From positions 62,001 through 126,000 of the forward strand of contig JARGSG010000021.1 of assembly GCA_030374805.1 (NCBI GenBank): a DNA stretch of 64,000 nt, written 5' to 3'. The notes below the pieces were generated by a model. That model saw nothing but the letters and a program-made list of their open reading frames with translations. It did not search any database and was not told the origin of the DNA. The translations under genes and the position numbers were made by a program. This document shows, piece by piece, positions 41,850 through 50,787 of the stretch. This DNA is from Gracilaria gracilis. Taxonomy: Eukaryota > Rhodophyta > Florideophyceae > Gracilariales > Gracilariaceae. Position 1 is the stretch's first letter; every line of letters starts with the position of its first letter.

Positions 41850-42267
41850 TGGAAAGCAGATGAATGTGAGAGAAGAGCAGATTGCTGTTGGTTTCGCGGC
41901 CAACCAACAAAACGACTGTGCCGCCCCGTTCTATCTATGATCCGCTGCGGCATCCATGCCATTTGCATCATTTTGCGAATCACGTACCAAGGGTTAGCGT
42001 TAGCCCGGAGGGCGGCTTGTAGCTAGATTTGGTGCACTTTTGGGATTCAAAATGCACACTTCCACGTTTTTTCTCATTTCCGCCAAACATCGCAGACTGG
42101 ATTGGCCCTCTTTTCTGTTCTGCCATGAATTTTTGATCGAGTTTCCCAGCGATGCGAGGCAATGTGATCCACCTTCAAGAATCAAACACACCAGACCGAC
42201 GTTTGATTCTCACACTGCTTTGCTGATCCTCCTAAGTTAGGAGTCCTAACACCCGCTCCACCACACG
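41850..42267. other. Divergent promoter region ARP4 / uL22m
   Basis: 418 bp between opposite start codons; no obvious TATA box and no gene. Confidence 0.55.
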
Positions 42268-42990
42268 ATGCTTGCCGTTCGAGCGAGTCCTCGCCTTTTC
42301 ACATCGCTTCGACGCCTGTGGCACTCTTCTACACCGAAACTATGCGCCCCTGAATTCATCGATATGGTTGATGGCCATCAAGACTCGAAGCCAGTGCCTC
42401 CGAAGCGAAAATGGCCTCGAGACCCACGCGGGATGGAGATCCGAACAGCGAAGGGCCGCCGATTGGGCATCAATACTTCCCCACAAAAGCTTAATCTTGT
42501 TGCGAAGCTTGTCCGCAATTTGCGAATCGAGGAAGCACGTCGCCAGCTTGCTGCTTGCAAGAAAAAGACTGCCCCTTATGTTGCGGCAACCATTCACGCA
42601 GCAGTCAAGAACTCGAAGGCATTCGATCTGCGCGAAGATCGTCTCGTCATCGAACAAGCGTTTGTTGGGAAAGGCCGATATCTACCTCGCATTCGACCGT
42701 GGCATGGGAAAGGCCGATATGGAGTTGAACATAAAAAGTATTCGCACCTCACTATTATAGTTAGGGAGCTTGATGAGGAGCTTTGGGAGGCCAGAGTAAT
42801 GTCCAAATACTTTCATCTGAAGAGAGGGAACAATAGCCCGGATGATGAAAACCACCCCATTCATTCAAGCACAAAAGTGAGCTGGGTTAGCGATCTGGAT
42901 GACAGCTTCCGGAAAACAAGAGAAAGGATCGCAGGTCTGAAAGCGCTTGTGAAGACTGGGGATGAAAATGTTCGTTCCGCTCAAGGTTGA
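42268..42990 (+). CDS. Mitochondrial ribosomal protein uL22
   Basis: About 240 residues. The N-terminus (MLAVRASPRLFTSLRRLWHS) is Arg-rich and amphipathic, a mitochondrial presequence. The uL22 core spans about 60-175: LNLVAKLVRNLRIEEARRQL, then VAATIHAAVKNSKAF, RLVIEQAFVGKGRYLPRIRP and HLTIIVRELDEE. The tip has two GKGRY blocks 14 residues apart (GKGRYLPRIRPWHGKGRYG), consistent with the loop that lines the exit tunnel. The C-terminal 60 residues are an extension. Confidence 0.9.
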   Translation: MLAVRASPRLFTSLRRLWHSSTPKLCAPEFIDMVDGHQDSKPVPPKRKWPRDPRGMEIRTAKGRRLGINTSPQKLNLVAKLVRNLRIEEARRQLAACKKKTAPYVAATIHAAVKNSKAFDLREDRLVIEQAFVGKGRYLPRIRPWHGKGRYGVEHKKYSHLTIIVRELDEELWEARVMSKYFHLKRGNNSPDDENHPIHSSTKVSWVSDLDDSFRKTRERIAGLKALVKTGDENVRSAQG

Positions 42991-43797
42991 ATTCAAAGTT
43001 GGTATAAGCGCGAAGACATGTTCAGTACCATACATGTGACTGTGCTTAGGGATGTATCAGTCATTGGGAGACCAGGACATTTCCCTTTACCTCTAGAGGA
43101 TTCCTACCAATGCGATGATAGTACACAAGCGCGCTATTCTACAACATCACACGAATTCCCTATTCTGAGAAAGGCAATGGCATGCAACAGAGTGCTTGAC
43201 TACCATCATCGTATGTCCCTTGATCGGACCGAAACTTCATCATGGAGAACTCCGCCTTCAAATATTTGAACAGCAGGAGTCGATTAATTTACCTTGCAAT
43301 TTCCTGTTCTTCGTTGTTGACGATATAGGAGAAAAGCGAATCAAAATGTGCGATAGTCGAATTCGTATTGCTCCCAATGCTGCGCGGCTCATTAACGGAG
43401 GAAATAAGATGTGACTGTCAAAAGCTTTTGGCCTTTACGTATTGTAACGGCATGCACAACCACGAAGTCGCAGACAGTAATGTATCAAGTTCACGTTCAG
43501 AGTGTAAGGTTATCCCAGTACGGCGAATGATTCCGAGAAGCGAAGTAAGATCATATCCAGGGTAGGTTGTCCTTATCAAACAACTACCGACCCGCGTGAT
43601 TTCGTGAGATATGTGCTTTGGCCTAGAATTTCTTGTTCACGCGAAGATGATCTTGTATAAACAATTGCGGTTGCTTGCCCTCATAACGTTCATTCCCATC
43701 ACATGTATTGATCACGTAAGCAATGGGTTTGCAGCTCTTAGAACTCTTTGTCGGCTATCTGCTAAAGCGACGTTCCTGAAAGTACCGGTTACTTCGC
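42991..43797. other. Intergenic region
   Basis: AT-rich region with only short frames lacking domains, between uL22m and the broken glycosyltransferase fragment. Confidence 0.5.
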
Positions 43798-44006
43798 TAA
43801 CATTCAGTTAAGAACCCTGACCTTTTTACAATAGCATCGTGTATTGAATCCGCAGCAGCCTCGTTCCCGTTTAACACTCGAATGCAATTGTCTAGCCGAA
43901 TTCCAGCGACGGTTATTATAGCTCCCATCCATAACGCCGCATTAGCAAATGGAATTATTGGAAAACAGCGCGAAAGAATGTTAGTATTTCTACTGAGAGT
44001 GTATCT
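43798..44006 (-). pseudogene. C-terminal fragment of a fucosyltransferase-like paralogue
   Basis: The minus strand reads LSRNTNILSRCFPIIPFANA, then ALWMGAIITVAGIRLDNCIR, then VLNGNEAAADSIHDAIVKRS before a stop at 43798. The intact gene at 44947-46359 has ALWMGAMNRFVGIQLDNCVR followed by VLNGTVGIRESMHDAV at the same place. An in-frame stop at the upstream end and no upstream continuation mark it as a relic in inverted orientation about 1 kb from the intact gene. Confidence 0.75.
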
Positions 44007-44356
44007 TTAAACAGAAACATGTTTCAATGAGTGGCAATTGAATTATAGGGCGCGCAGAGAGGGAGAGAGATGATTACTAGATGTGTGGAAGACGTGAAAC
44101 AGAAAAAGTTTGCGCAGCTTGCCGTGCATATTGTGCCATCTTAGCTGATGATGAACAGAAGAGGAGGGTACAGAAGATATTTGATACATAGCAGTGTCTT
44201 CCTGTTGTTTTCTGAGGGTATCCTCGATCTATTCGTTCTTGGTTGTATGAGCATAGGCTCTACGGGGAACTCTAAGAGTCCTTTGTAGATAGAGCATATG
44301 CTCATATATCTACGGGCTGTGCCTTCTTTTTCTTGTTTATTGTGGTCCCAACGCCA

Positions 44357-44387
<31 letters not shown>

Positions 44388-44946
44388 GCCTGGGGCTCGG
44401 GGCCATACTGCGCTGTCTCGTGCCCCGTTATCCCCATTCGATTTTCGACAATACTCATACATACATGTTTGCTTCTTGAGCACTGGCTCAACGAAACGGA
44501 GCGTTAGCATTTCTATGGTTTTGTTGTTCCTTGTCTGTTCATTGGGCGATCAGTGACAGGTGGACGCTTGCTATTAGCCTGCAGAGCACAGACCCATTTG
44601 CATATGCATTTGTGTTGATCTAGGTGACTTACCTTCGTATTATTGCCCTTGTCATATCTACAATGCGAATGACGATAGGGCTTTAGCGCCCATTGGGATT
44701 GTCAGGAGCCCACGCGAACGGGCAGTAGCACAACAATAGATATCTAGGTCCAGCCTCGGTTCGATTGAACAGAATGGCAACCGCGACAGAGGTAGCGACA
44801 CTAAGCCTTGCGGTGATTTCATTTCCCGCGGGCGAACTCTGCATCGACAAGTCCCATGGCACCATGTCGGGTCATATCCCCAATCCTGTTGCAACACTAC
44901 GTATCAAAACTTCCACATCGTAGCGGTTCATTCCCTCTGCTGCACT
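44007..44946. other. Intergenic region with C homopolymer
   Basis: Contains a run of 27 C at 44361-44387, GA-rich DNA near 44060 and no supported gene. Confidence 0.55.
44361..44387 (+). repeat. Homopolymer of 27 C
   Basis: Uninterrupted C27; length may be unreliable in assembly. Confidence 0.95.
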
Positions 44947-46359
44947 ATGAGACTGGCACTCTTTCGATATCGTCAAATTTTGGTGACGCTCATCATGGTC
45001 TTCCTACTGACTAGACTGCTTCTAATGCTGCATACTCCAGTCCCAGTACCATTCGGATATGAACGCGTGACAGTCGACTCGATGTCCGTGCACAAACCAA
45101 ATGCTGTTCTGTATCGAAATCAAATGAAAAAGTTGCTTAACATCATCATAACAGAGTACACAGATTGGCACAAAGAACAAGTGGAGCTCTCCACGAGCAA
45201 TGTCACACATGCTCAAACAATTCCAAAGCTCGTCTATACAAGTATAGACAAGAACTATGCCCTTGGTGATGTCATTCGTGGTTTGATACATTGCTATTTA
45301 TGCGCAGTTGCATCAAAACGATTGTTTCTTCTCAACTTGACAGACCCTTTCCCGTTTGCTGCAGTTCTTGACAACCCGCCAGGCTATGACTTCACCTATA
45401 ATCCAGCGATTTTTGCACCCAGAGAAGGTAACAATACAAACCAACCCGTTAGGTTTGAAAACAATGTACACTTCGATGAACTTGAACTTTTTCTCAGCAA
45501 TGAAACAATGCTAGTCGACGAAACTCAAAACATTCTTGACTGGGATTTGTTTCTGCAAATTCCCAAACTCTATCCTGAGTTGGGCATGTCAAAGAAGCTT
45601 GCCAAGATTTCAGAGTTCAAACCTAGCCGCGAAGAAGTCGTGCCGTTCATTCTAAAGGCTCTGTTCCGTCCTTCTGCGCAGTTTCAGAAACGAATATCCG
45701 TTCTTGTTGATGACTACAACTTCTGGTCGCTGAAAAGGGTTTTCAGAACAAAGGATGATGTATTACAACGAATCAGCCCAAATGAACGATACGTTTCCAT
45801 TCACGCTCGTATTGGCTATGGGTTGGGTGAAAAGAAGAACCACCGCTTCAATCTTGAGGCTCGAAACATCACCTTCAAAGACGTAGCACACTGTATGGCT
45901 CAAATGGCGATCGAGATAGCGAATGATCGCAGACTTCCTACACCTCAGAAGTTTTTCATCTCCACTGATACTGAAGACTTCAGAACCATTCTCAAGGGAG
46001 AGATTTTGCATGCTTGCCCGACCGCCAAAGTGCACCACACTCGATGGCGCACAGTACATTTGAGAAGAATCGGGGGGCTTGCCACGGAGAGCAAGCTGAG
46101 ACATTATATGAACACTTTTATAGACGTATACTTGCTATCTAAGGGAGAATCTATGTTGTTCATACGTTCTGGATTTTCTCATGTGGCGTTATGGATGGGG
46201 GCAATGAACAGATTTGTTGGAATTCAGCTGGACAACTGCGTTCGTGTGCTGAACGGTACTGTCGGCATAAGAGAATCAATGCATGACGCTGTAGCAGACA
46301 GGGCGGGGTTCCACCGAGAGAGATACCACAGTGTTCTGAAGAAGGACAAGCATCCCTAG
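44947..46359 (+). CDS. Type II membrane fucosyltransferase-like protein
   Basis: About 470 residues. A short cytosolic tail and one membrane anchor (ILVTLIMVFLLTRLLLML) point to the Golgi. The lumenal part has KNYALGDVIRGLIHCYLCAV, an HxR-type motif in RYVSIHARIGYGLGE, STDTEDFR, and the C-terminal LLSKGESMLFIRSGFSHVAL. HxR and the SGFSxxA region are hallmarks of the fucosyltransferase fold shared by FUT8, plant FUT1 (GT37) and O-fucosyltransferases, which use GDP-fucose. The exact donor is inferred. Several N-x-S/T sites agree with lumenal exposure. Intronless; ATG at 44947. A degraded inverted paralogue lies about 1 kb upstream. Confidence 0.7.
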   Translation: MRLALFRYRQILVTLIMVFLLTRLLLMLHTPVPVPFGYERVTVDSMSVHKPNAVLYRNQMKKLLNIIITEYTDWHKEQVELSTSNVTHAQTIPKLVYTSIDKNYALGDVIRGLIHCYLCAVASKRLFLLNLTDPFPFAAVLDNPPGYDFTYNPAIFAPREGNNTNQPVRFENNVHFDELELFLSNETMLVDETQNILDWDLFLQIPKLYPELGMSKKLAKISEFKPSREEVVPFILKALFRPSAQFQKRISVLVDDYNFWSLKRVFRTKDDVLQRISPNERYVSIHARIGYGLGEKKNHRFNLEARNITFKDVAHCMAQMAIEIANDRRLPTPQKFFISTDTEDFRTILKGEILHACPTAKVHHTRWRTVHLRRIGGLATESKLRHYMNTFIDVYLLSKGESMLFIRSGFSHVALWMGAMNRFVGIQLDNCVRVLNGTVGIRESMHDAVADRAGFHRERYHSVLKKDKHP

Positions 46360-47449
46360 CGATAGCGCTTATCGTGTCTTTGTGTGCCGCTTAATTCGTG
46401 CGATTGTATTCATGTGAGTTATTGTTGTCTTTTTACCCTTTGACTTCAGTTATCACGACTATGGATGTTTTCTGAATTTGTCGGATGAACAGAATTTCAT
46501 CAGAGTACATGCTATCTAATCTTCACGATTACCCTAATCGAACTTCACTAGTGCAGTAAGATTTCATTGAAGACAAGCAACCGAGCATCCTCACTGGCAT
46601 AGGCATCTGCATCAGCTTACCATTTCCCTCAATTCATGACCCATGAATCATCTTAACCGCGAAAGTAACCACTAGTCCAATTTAAGATATCTATCTTGCT
46701 ATTACCAAGAGTAATCACGCTTTTTGGTTCGGAAGAATTTCAGTATGAACATATGGGATAGGGTTGACGTCCGCATTACAAAACAAGAAGATATAGCATA
46801 GTTGCGTCATCACAGCAACCCATTGATTATTGCTTTTGTTGATATTGTGGTCGCAATTCTATCAGAAGTTTGCGCGGGACAGCCGGGAAGAAAGACGTGG
46901 ATCACGTGCTTTTTAGATGTCCTTTAACGAATGCAGCACGTCGTGATGTATTACCGGCAACTGGTGAGAGAAATATAAGTCTTTGATAGATATGAGCAAC
47001 GGCCTCACGGGTTTTGGCCTCGAACACCACGCTACCGAATTGATCCCTTACACTCCTCTGTATTGCAACTGACAAACTTAGGTTGTTCCTTTACTTGAAC
47101 GATTTGGTTAGTACTAGTAAGGCAAAGATTCCATACAACTCCGCGAGAGTTTGAGTTGATATGTCTCTTGTTTTCATATAGTTGCCGCGACTTGCCGTCT
47201 TCTTGATCAAAACAGCGAAGCCTATGAATATGCTATCTGCGTCACGAATGTGCCGTTTTCCAGCACTATCCTCTGTATTCAGTCATGAATGCCAACATGG
47301 TAGTTTGATGACTACCATGTGACTGAAATGACTGACTGGCTTGAAAATGCCATGACTACTAACTTTCGAGGTCGAGAAATCCGCAGTCACAAATACGGCC
47401 CTGCACGATACCCGGGTAGATATGCCCTTTCACGCCTGTGACACAAGAA
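46360..47449. other. Gene-poor region
   Basis: AT-rich DNA containing a retroelement relic near 46870-46975 (listed separately). No intact gene. Confidence 0.5.
46870..46975 (+). pseudogene. LINE-like RT tail remnant
   Basis: One frame reads KKDVDHVLFRCPLTNAARRD then VLPATGE, sharing KKDVDHVL with 36344-36604. HVLFRCP is the usual last half of the zinc-binding domain after reverse transcriptase in non-LTR elements. The upstream part is too decayed to read. Confidence 0.5.
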
Positions 47450-49340
47450 TCACTTGATAGATGGGCAGATGGACTGTTGAAGATAGTGTTTCCCTCCACT
47501 GGTACGCCTGGCTGAGAATTTCGTCAATGTTAAAGGTTGGTTTCCCGATGGTGAGGCGCGTCTCATTAGGTGTATGCATCTTTGCTGTATTGATGATAGT
47601 AACTTCAGCTGGACCAAAAGATTTGTAAAACGCGTAGAACTAACTCCATTCATCAGCAAAAGCTCGATGACAAACGTCGCCAGCAACCGCCACAGTTTCA
47701 ACATGGTGCATTCGTGAAGAATCTAATGTTTCGAGTGCAGTCGGGGTTGATATCACGTCTTGAGCATGACGGGCAGCATGTGAACTATTTCTTTCACGAG
47801 TGACTAGCGTAGCGCCAGGTGAAACACATCCCAACACCTCCCAAGCGCACGTGTCAAAGGCAATGCTCCAGAATCTGTGACAAACAAATACCTTATCGCA
47901 TACCCAGGCCCATGGGATCAGCAACCGAAACATTTGCCACATTGCAGCATGCGTGAACTCTACGCCTTTGGGTGTAACGCTACCAGTAGTACCAGACATG
48001 GAGATGACATAGCAGTATGTGACGGACGCACAGAACGTTTAAGCTGTATAGACTGTGGAAGGGTTGTTCCTTCTTCCTTTGCATCCTTCACCGTTAGCCC
48101 AACGGTGTGTGAAAATTGCGGATGCCTTTAGGCATGCTGATGCGGTGTTAGGACGACAGGCGCTCGAACAGCAGCTTCAACACGAACTGATTGCGTGTGC
48201 GGTGCGAGACGAGCGTCTTGTGGTACGTATCTGACACCAAGTTGCAGAAATGCGACGATTGCGACGAGCACGTTAAGTCTTCCGGAAGGAAACATACGTA
48301 CAGAATGTCCAGGAGTACCGCCGTGGGCTTGTAAAGCGGTTGAAAGGCTGGATTCTGTCGGCGGCAACAGATTGCAGTTGGGTGGGAGGGCGTTTGAGGT
48401 TTGCCAGTTGAAAACCCACAGAAACGTTTGCAATCTAAAGATTGCAAACGTTGCTGTGGGTTTTCAACGATTGATCTTTCTCGAAAAGGGTTGCGGCAGG
48501 AGCCGAGTTACTAGTAGAGGATAGAGATGTGATTGTGAATCAAAGTCAGATTTCAGTCCAGCCCAAGAGAATAAGGAGAAGCTGCGAGACGTCGAGGTTA
48601 CACGTCAAGATGTGGTGGAGTAGTCGAACAGGGAACAAATTGGCATCATCAACGGGTCGAGCGTTAGTGCGTCAGTATGAGCACGGACGACGTTAAGGGG
48701 GCCTGAGGAAAAGAAGTAGACAGCAGAATGGATCAAGGCGACAGCTCCAGTGTCGCCGTCGTCACCTGACTCCCATGTTACGTGAGTGCTCCTCGTCGTT
48801 GCCCGGAGCGTGCCTTGTTGCCAGGTGAAACCGGTTTCCTCTGTCGTGCAAGCGTAGCACGTCGTAAATGTTGGTCGTTGCTCGGCGCTCTGCGTAACAT
48901 TCAGCAGTATTGTACGGAGTGAGCGTGTTTGTACGCCATTTTTCTGTAGCGGTGCGAAGCCCCGAAGCACATCCTCAGTCCATTCTTGCCAGTCCGTCAT
49001 TGTGCATATGCTAGCTCCATTTCCTTGGCTGTTCGTTCACCGTCGTGTACGCATACGCCAGTACCTCCTTGGTCCCACGTGCTCACTCTTGCTTCAGAGG
49101 AGTCTTCGTTGTTCTCGAGCTTAAGGGATACGAGAGCCGGATACTATGATTTCATGAGAGGGACGCGGCGGACCCCTCCATGGCGTAGAGCAGGCCATGA
49201 AGTCTAATCTACCCACTGTCCGATATAATGTGACTTTCGCATCGTCTCCGTGCACGCTTCCGCACAGTCGACACATCATCCTCCGTGCTAACCAGCACAG
49301 GTTCACTTCGACCTGTTTGCCACCATACCCCGTCACAATC
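47450..49340 (-). pseudogene. Decayed NRPS-like condensation-adenylation module
   Basis: Read on the minus strand, several adenylation core motifs appear in order but in broken frames. LNVLVAIVAFLQLGVRYVPQ (A1/A2-like) is near 48300. SGTTGSVTPKGVEFTH (A3, phosphate loop, with a Val-Thr insertion) is near 47960-48000. FDTCAWEVLG (A4) is near 47840. YKSFGPAEVTIINTA with LTIGKP (A5) is at about 47530-47630. Farther upstream, VTLYRTVGRLDF at about 49200-49240 resembles the RTVGWF motif of condensation/epimerisation domains, so the order is C then A. Several stops interrupt it (for example after ADEWS at 47640). A 60-bp hairpin sits at 48408-48467. No carrier domain is seen. Confidence 0.55.
48408..48467. 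repeat. Near-perfect hairpin, 29-bp arms, 2-nt loop
   Basis: Left arm 48408-48436 starts TTGAAAACCCACAG; right arm 48439-48467 ends CTGTGGGTTTTCAA. Only one mismatch in 29 pairs. It could fold as RNA or extrude as a cruciform, or mark an inverted duplication. Confidence 0.95.
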
Positions 49341-49357
49341 TTTGGAGAACCTTCCCG

Positions 49358-49891
49358 TCAGCCCGGCCCTACCTCCATCATCTCTGTGTTCTCAACAAAC
49401 CCGCTCACTTTGTTCAGAGTGTAGCTGTTGTTTCTGTCGATGATATCGGCCAATTTGGTGTCACTCATGGCCAACGCCATTAACTCACTTCTCGACAATC
49501 CACCGAATTCCTTTGCATACTCTTCTAGCAATGTTTCCACAGTTACTCTTGTCCCTTGCTGTAACCACTTCTTTGCAACCCCTCGAAGTGAACTGGATGC
49601 CCACTTCTGAAGGAAAGGCTGTATGCAACCAGTTACAACCTTTATCACACCAATAGCGACTGCTGTCGCCAAAGGGTCTTCATGTAAATTATTATACTTC
49701 CATTGTTTTGTATATATGTACGTGTAGTGCGCACAAAGTCCAGAATCAGGCTCGTTCTCATCCCAGTGACTCGCACCACTCAATATTTGGGCAAAGTTTA
49801 TCTGGACAACTTCCATCCATTCTGAACCACATGGCTCCATCCTCCGCAGCCTTTTCGTGACAATATTTACACAACTCCTCATCTGAAGCAT
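49358..49891 (-). CDS. Uncertain hypothetical ORF
   Basis: A 177-codon frame with ATG at 49891 just upstream of the NRPS-like relic and on the same strand. The middle (AVAIGVIKVVTGCIQPFLQK, then LLEEYAKEFGGLSRSELMAL) reads as helical protein. An overlapping Cys-rich frame at 49758-50030 in another phase could be its displaced N-terminus, implying a frameshift or missing intron. No family recognised; it may be part of the same decayed locus. Confidence 0.3.
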   Translation of the reverse strand: MLQMRSCVNIVTKRLRRMEPCGSEWMEVVQINFAQILSGASHWDENEPDSGLCAHYTYIYTKQWKYNNLHEDPLATAVAIGVIKVVTGCIQPFLQKWASSSLRGVAKKWLQQGTRVTVETLLEEYAKEFGGLSRSELMALAMSDTKLADIIDRNNSYTLNKVSGFVENTEMMEVGPG

Positions 49892-50030
49892 AGCACTGAA
49901 GTTTCGTTGGCTGTCCTGGTATCAGCGTTAACATGTGAAGGAAGGGGCATGAATCGTAGTGCTGCAGCGCACGGAGAAATATCGAGATCGTGACTTTCGC
50001 GACAAACGTGGCAATAGGATTGTGGATCAT
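49758..50030 (-). CDS. Uncertain Cys-rich small ORF
   Basis: 91 codons from the ATG at 50030. A hydrophobic/helical start is followed by a Cys-rich stretch (LQCYASDEELCKYCHEKAAE, then DGSCPDKLCPNIEWC). It overlaps the previous entry in another phase. Unknown function; could be the 5' part of one broken gene. Confidence 0.25.
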   Translation of the reverse strand: MIHNPIATFVAKVTISIFLRALQHYDSCPFLHMLTLIPGQPTKLQCYASDEELCKYCHEKAAEDGAMWFRMDGSCPDKLCPNIEWCESLG

Positions 50031-50042
50031 ATGGACCTCCAA

Positions 50043-50787
50043 TGAGGTAAACTTGGTCGGCGTTAAGCGTTAGTTAGCGAGAAGCGTAGTTTGAAAGGTG
50101 AATAATTGTGACAGTCCTTGCGTTTTGTACTTCACCAACTTCATAACCGTTAACTCGGCAATCGTGGTCTGAGCAATACGGAAAAAAAGCGTCAGCTGCA
50201 ATTATGACTGGGTTTGAAGATATGCAAGGTGACCGGCGTAACAGATTTGCACATTCGTATCGCCCTTGGTCAGGAAAGGTTCAGTTGAGCATTGAAACCA
50301 TTGTCATGCTACTATGGTTTGTAAAACAATTGTATTTGTTAGCCTTTGTTTGCAATACGATCGCCAAACTATACAGTGATAGCAATCACGATTGCACGCT
50401 CGTAGAAGACTGCAATCCGTTGCAGCGATTGAAAAAGCGAAGTACAATCGCCTGCAATCGAATTGTGCCAATCCCCGGCGCTGCATATCCAATCTTCTTC
50501 TTAATTGTGGACAGCAGTCTACCTTCTTCATGAACTGCAGTAAAGCTTCCAGATAAAGCTTTCTCTCTTTAGAAAGGCCAAGAACTTCTATGGTTCTGGT
50601 TTGCGATAACCCAGTGCAATGGGCTCACTGAGTATGATTCATTGCAAGCTTAGCCACGCATACTAAATCGATCAGCCTCGGAGGGTCACAACAACACTTC
50701 GCATGCATGCGCACATATTCGACTGTATTCTGTCATCATTAGCTCATGATGACGACGGCGTGAGGCGGGAGATGATCGCAGCGTATT
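50043..50787. other. Intergenic region with repeated TTGCAATCG-like motifs
   Basis: No gene. Between 50350 and 50470 motifs such as GATTGCA and CTGCAATCSGTTGCAG recur; similar TTGCAAATCGCAA text is found at 20500-20560. Confidence 0.45.

Noticed and set aside
44757-44775. GGTTCGATT resembling a tRNA T-loop
   Set aside because: No matching acceptor, D or anticodon arms around it; the same applied to a similar hit near 55726.
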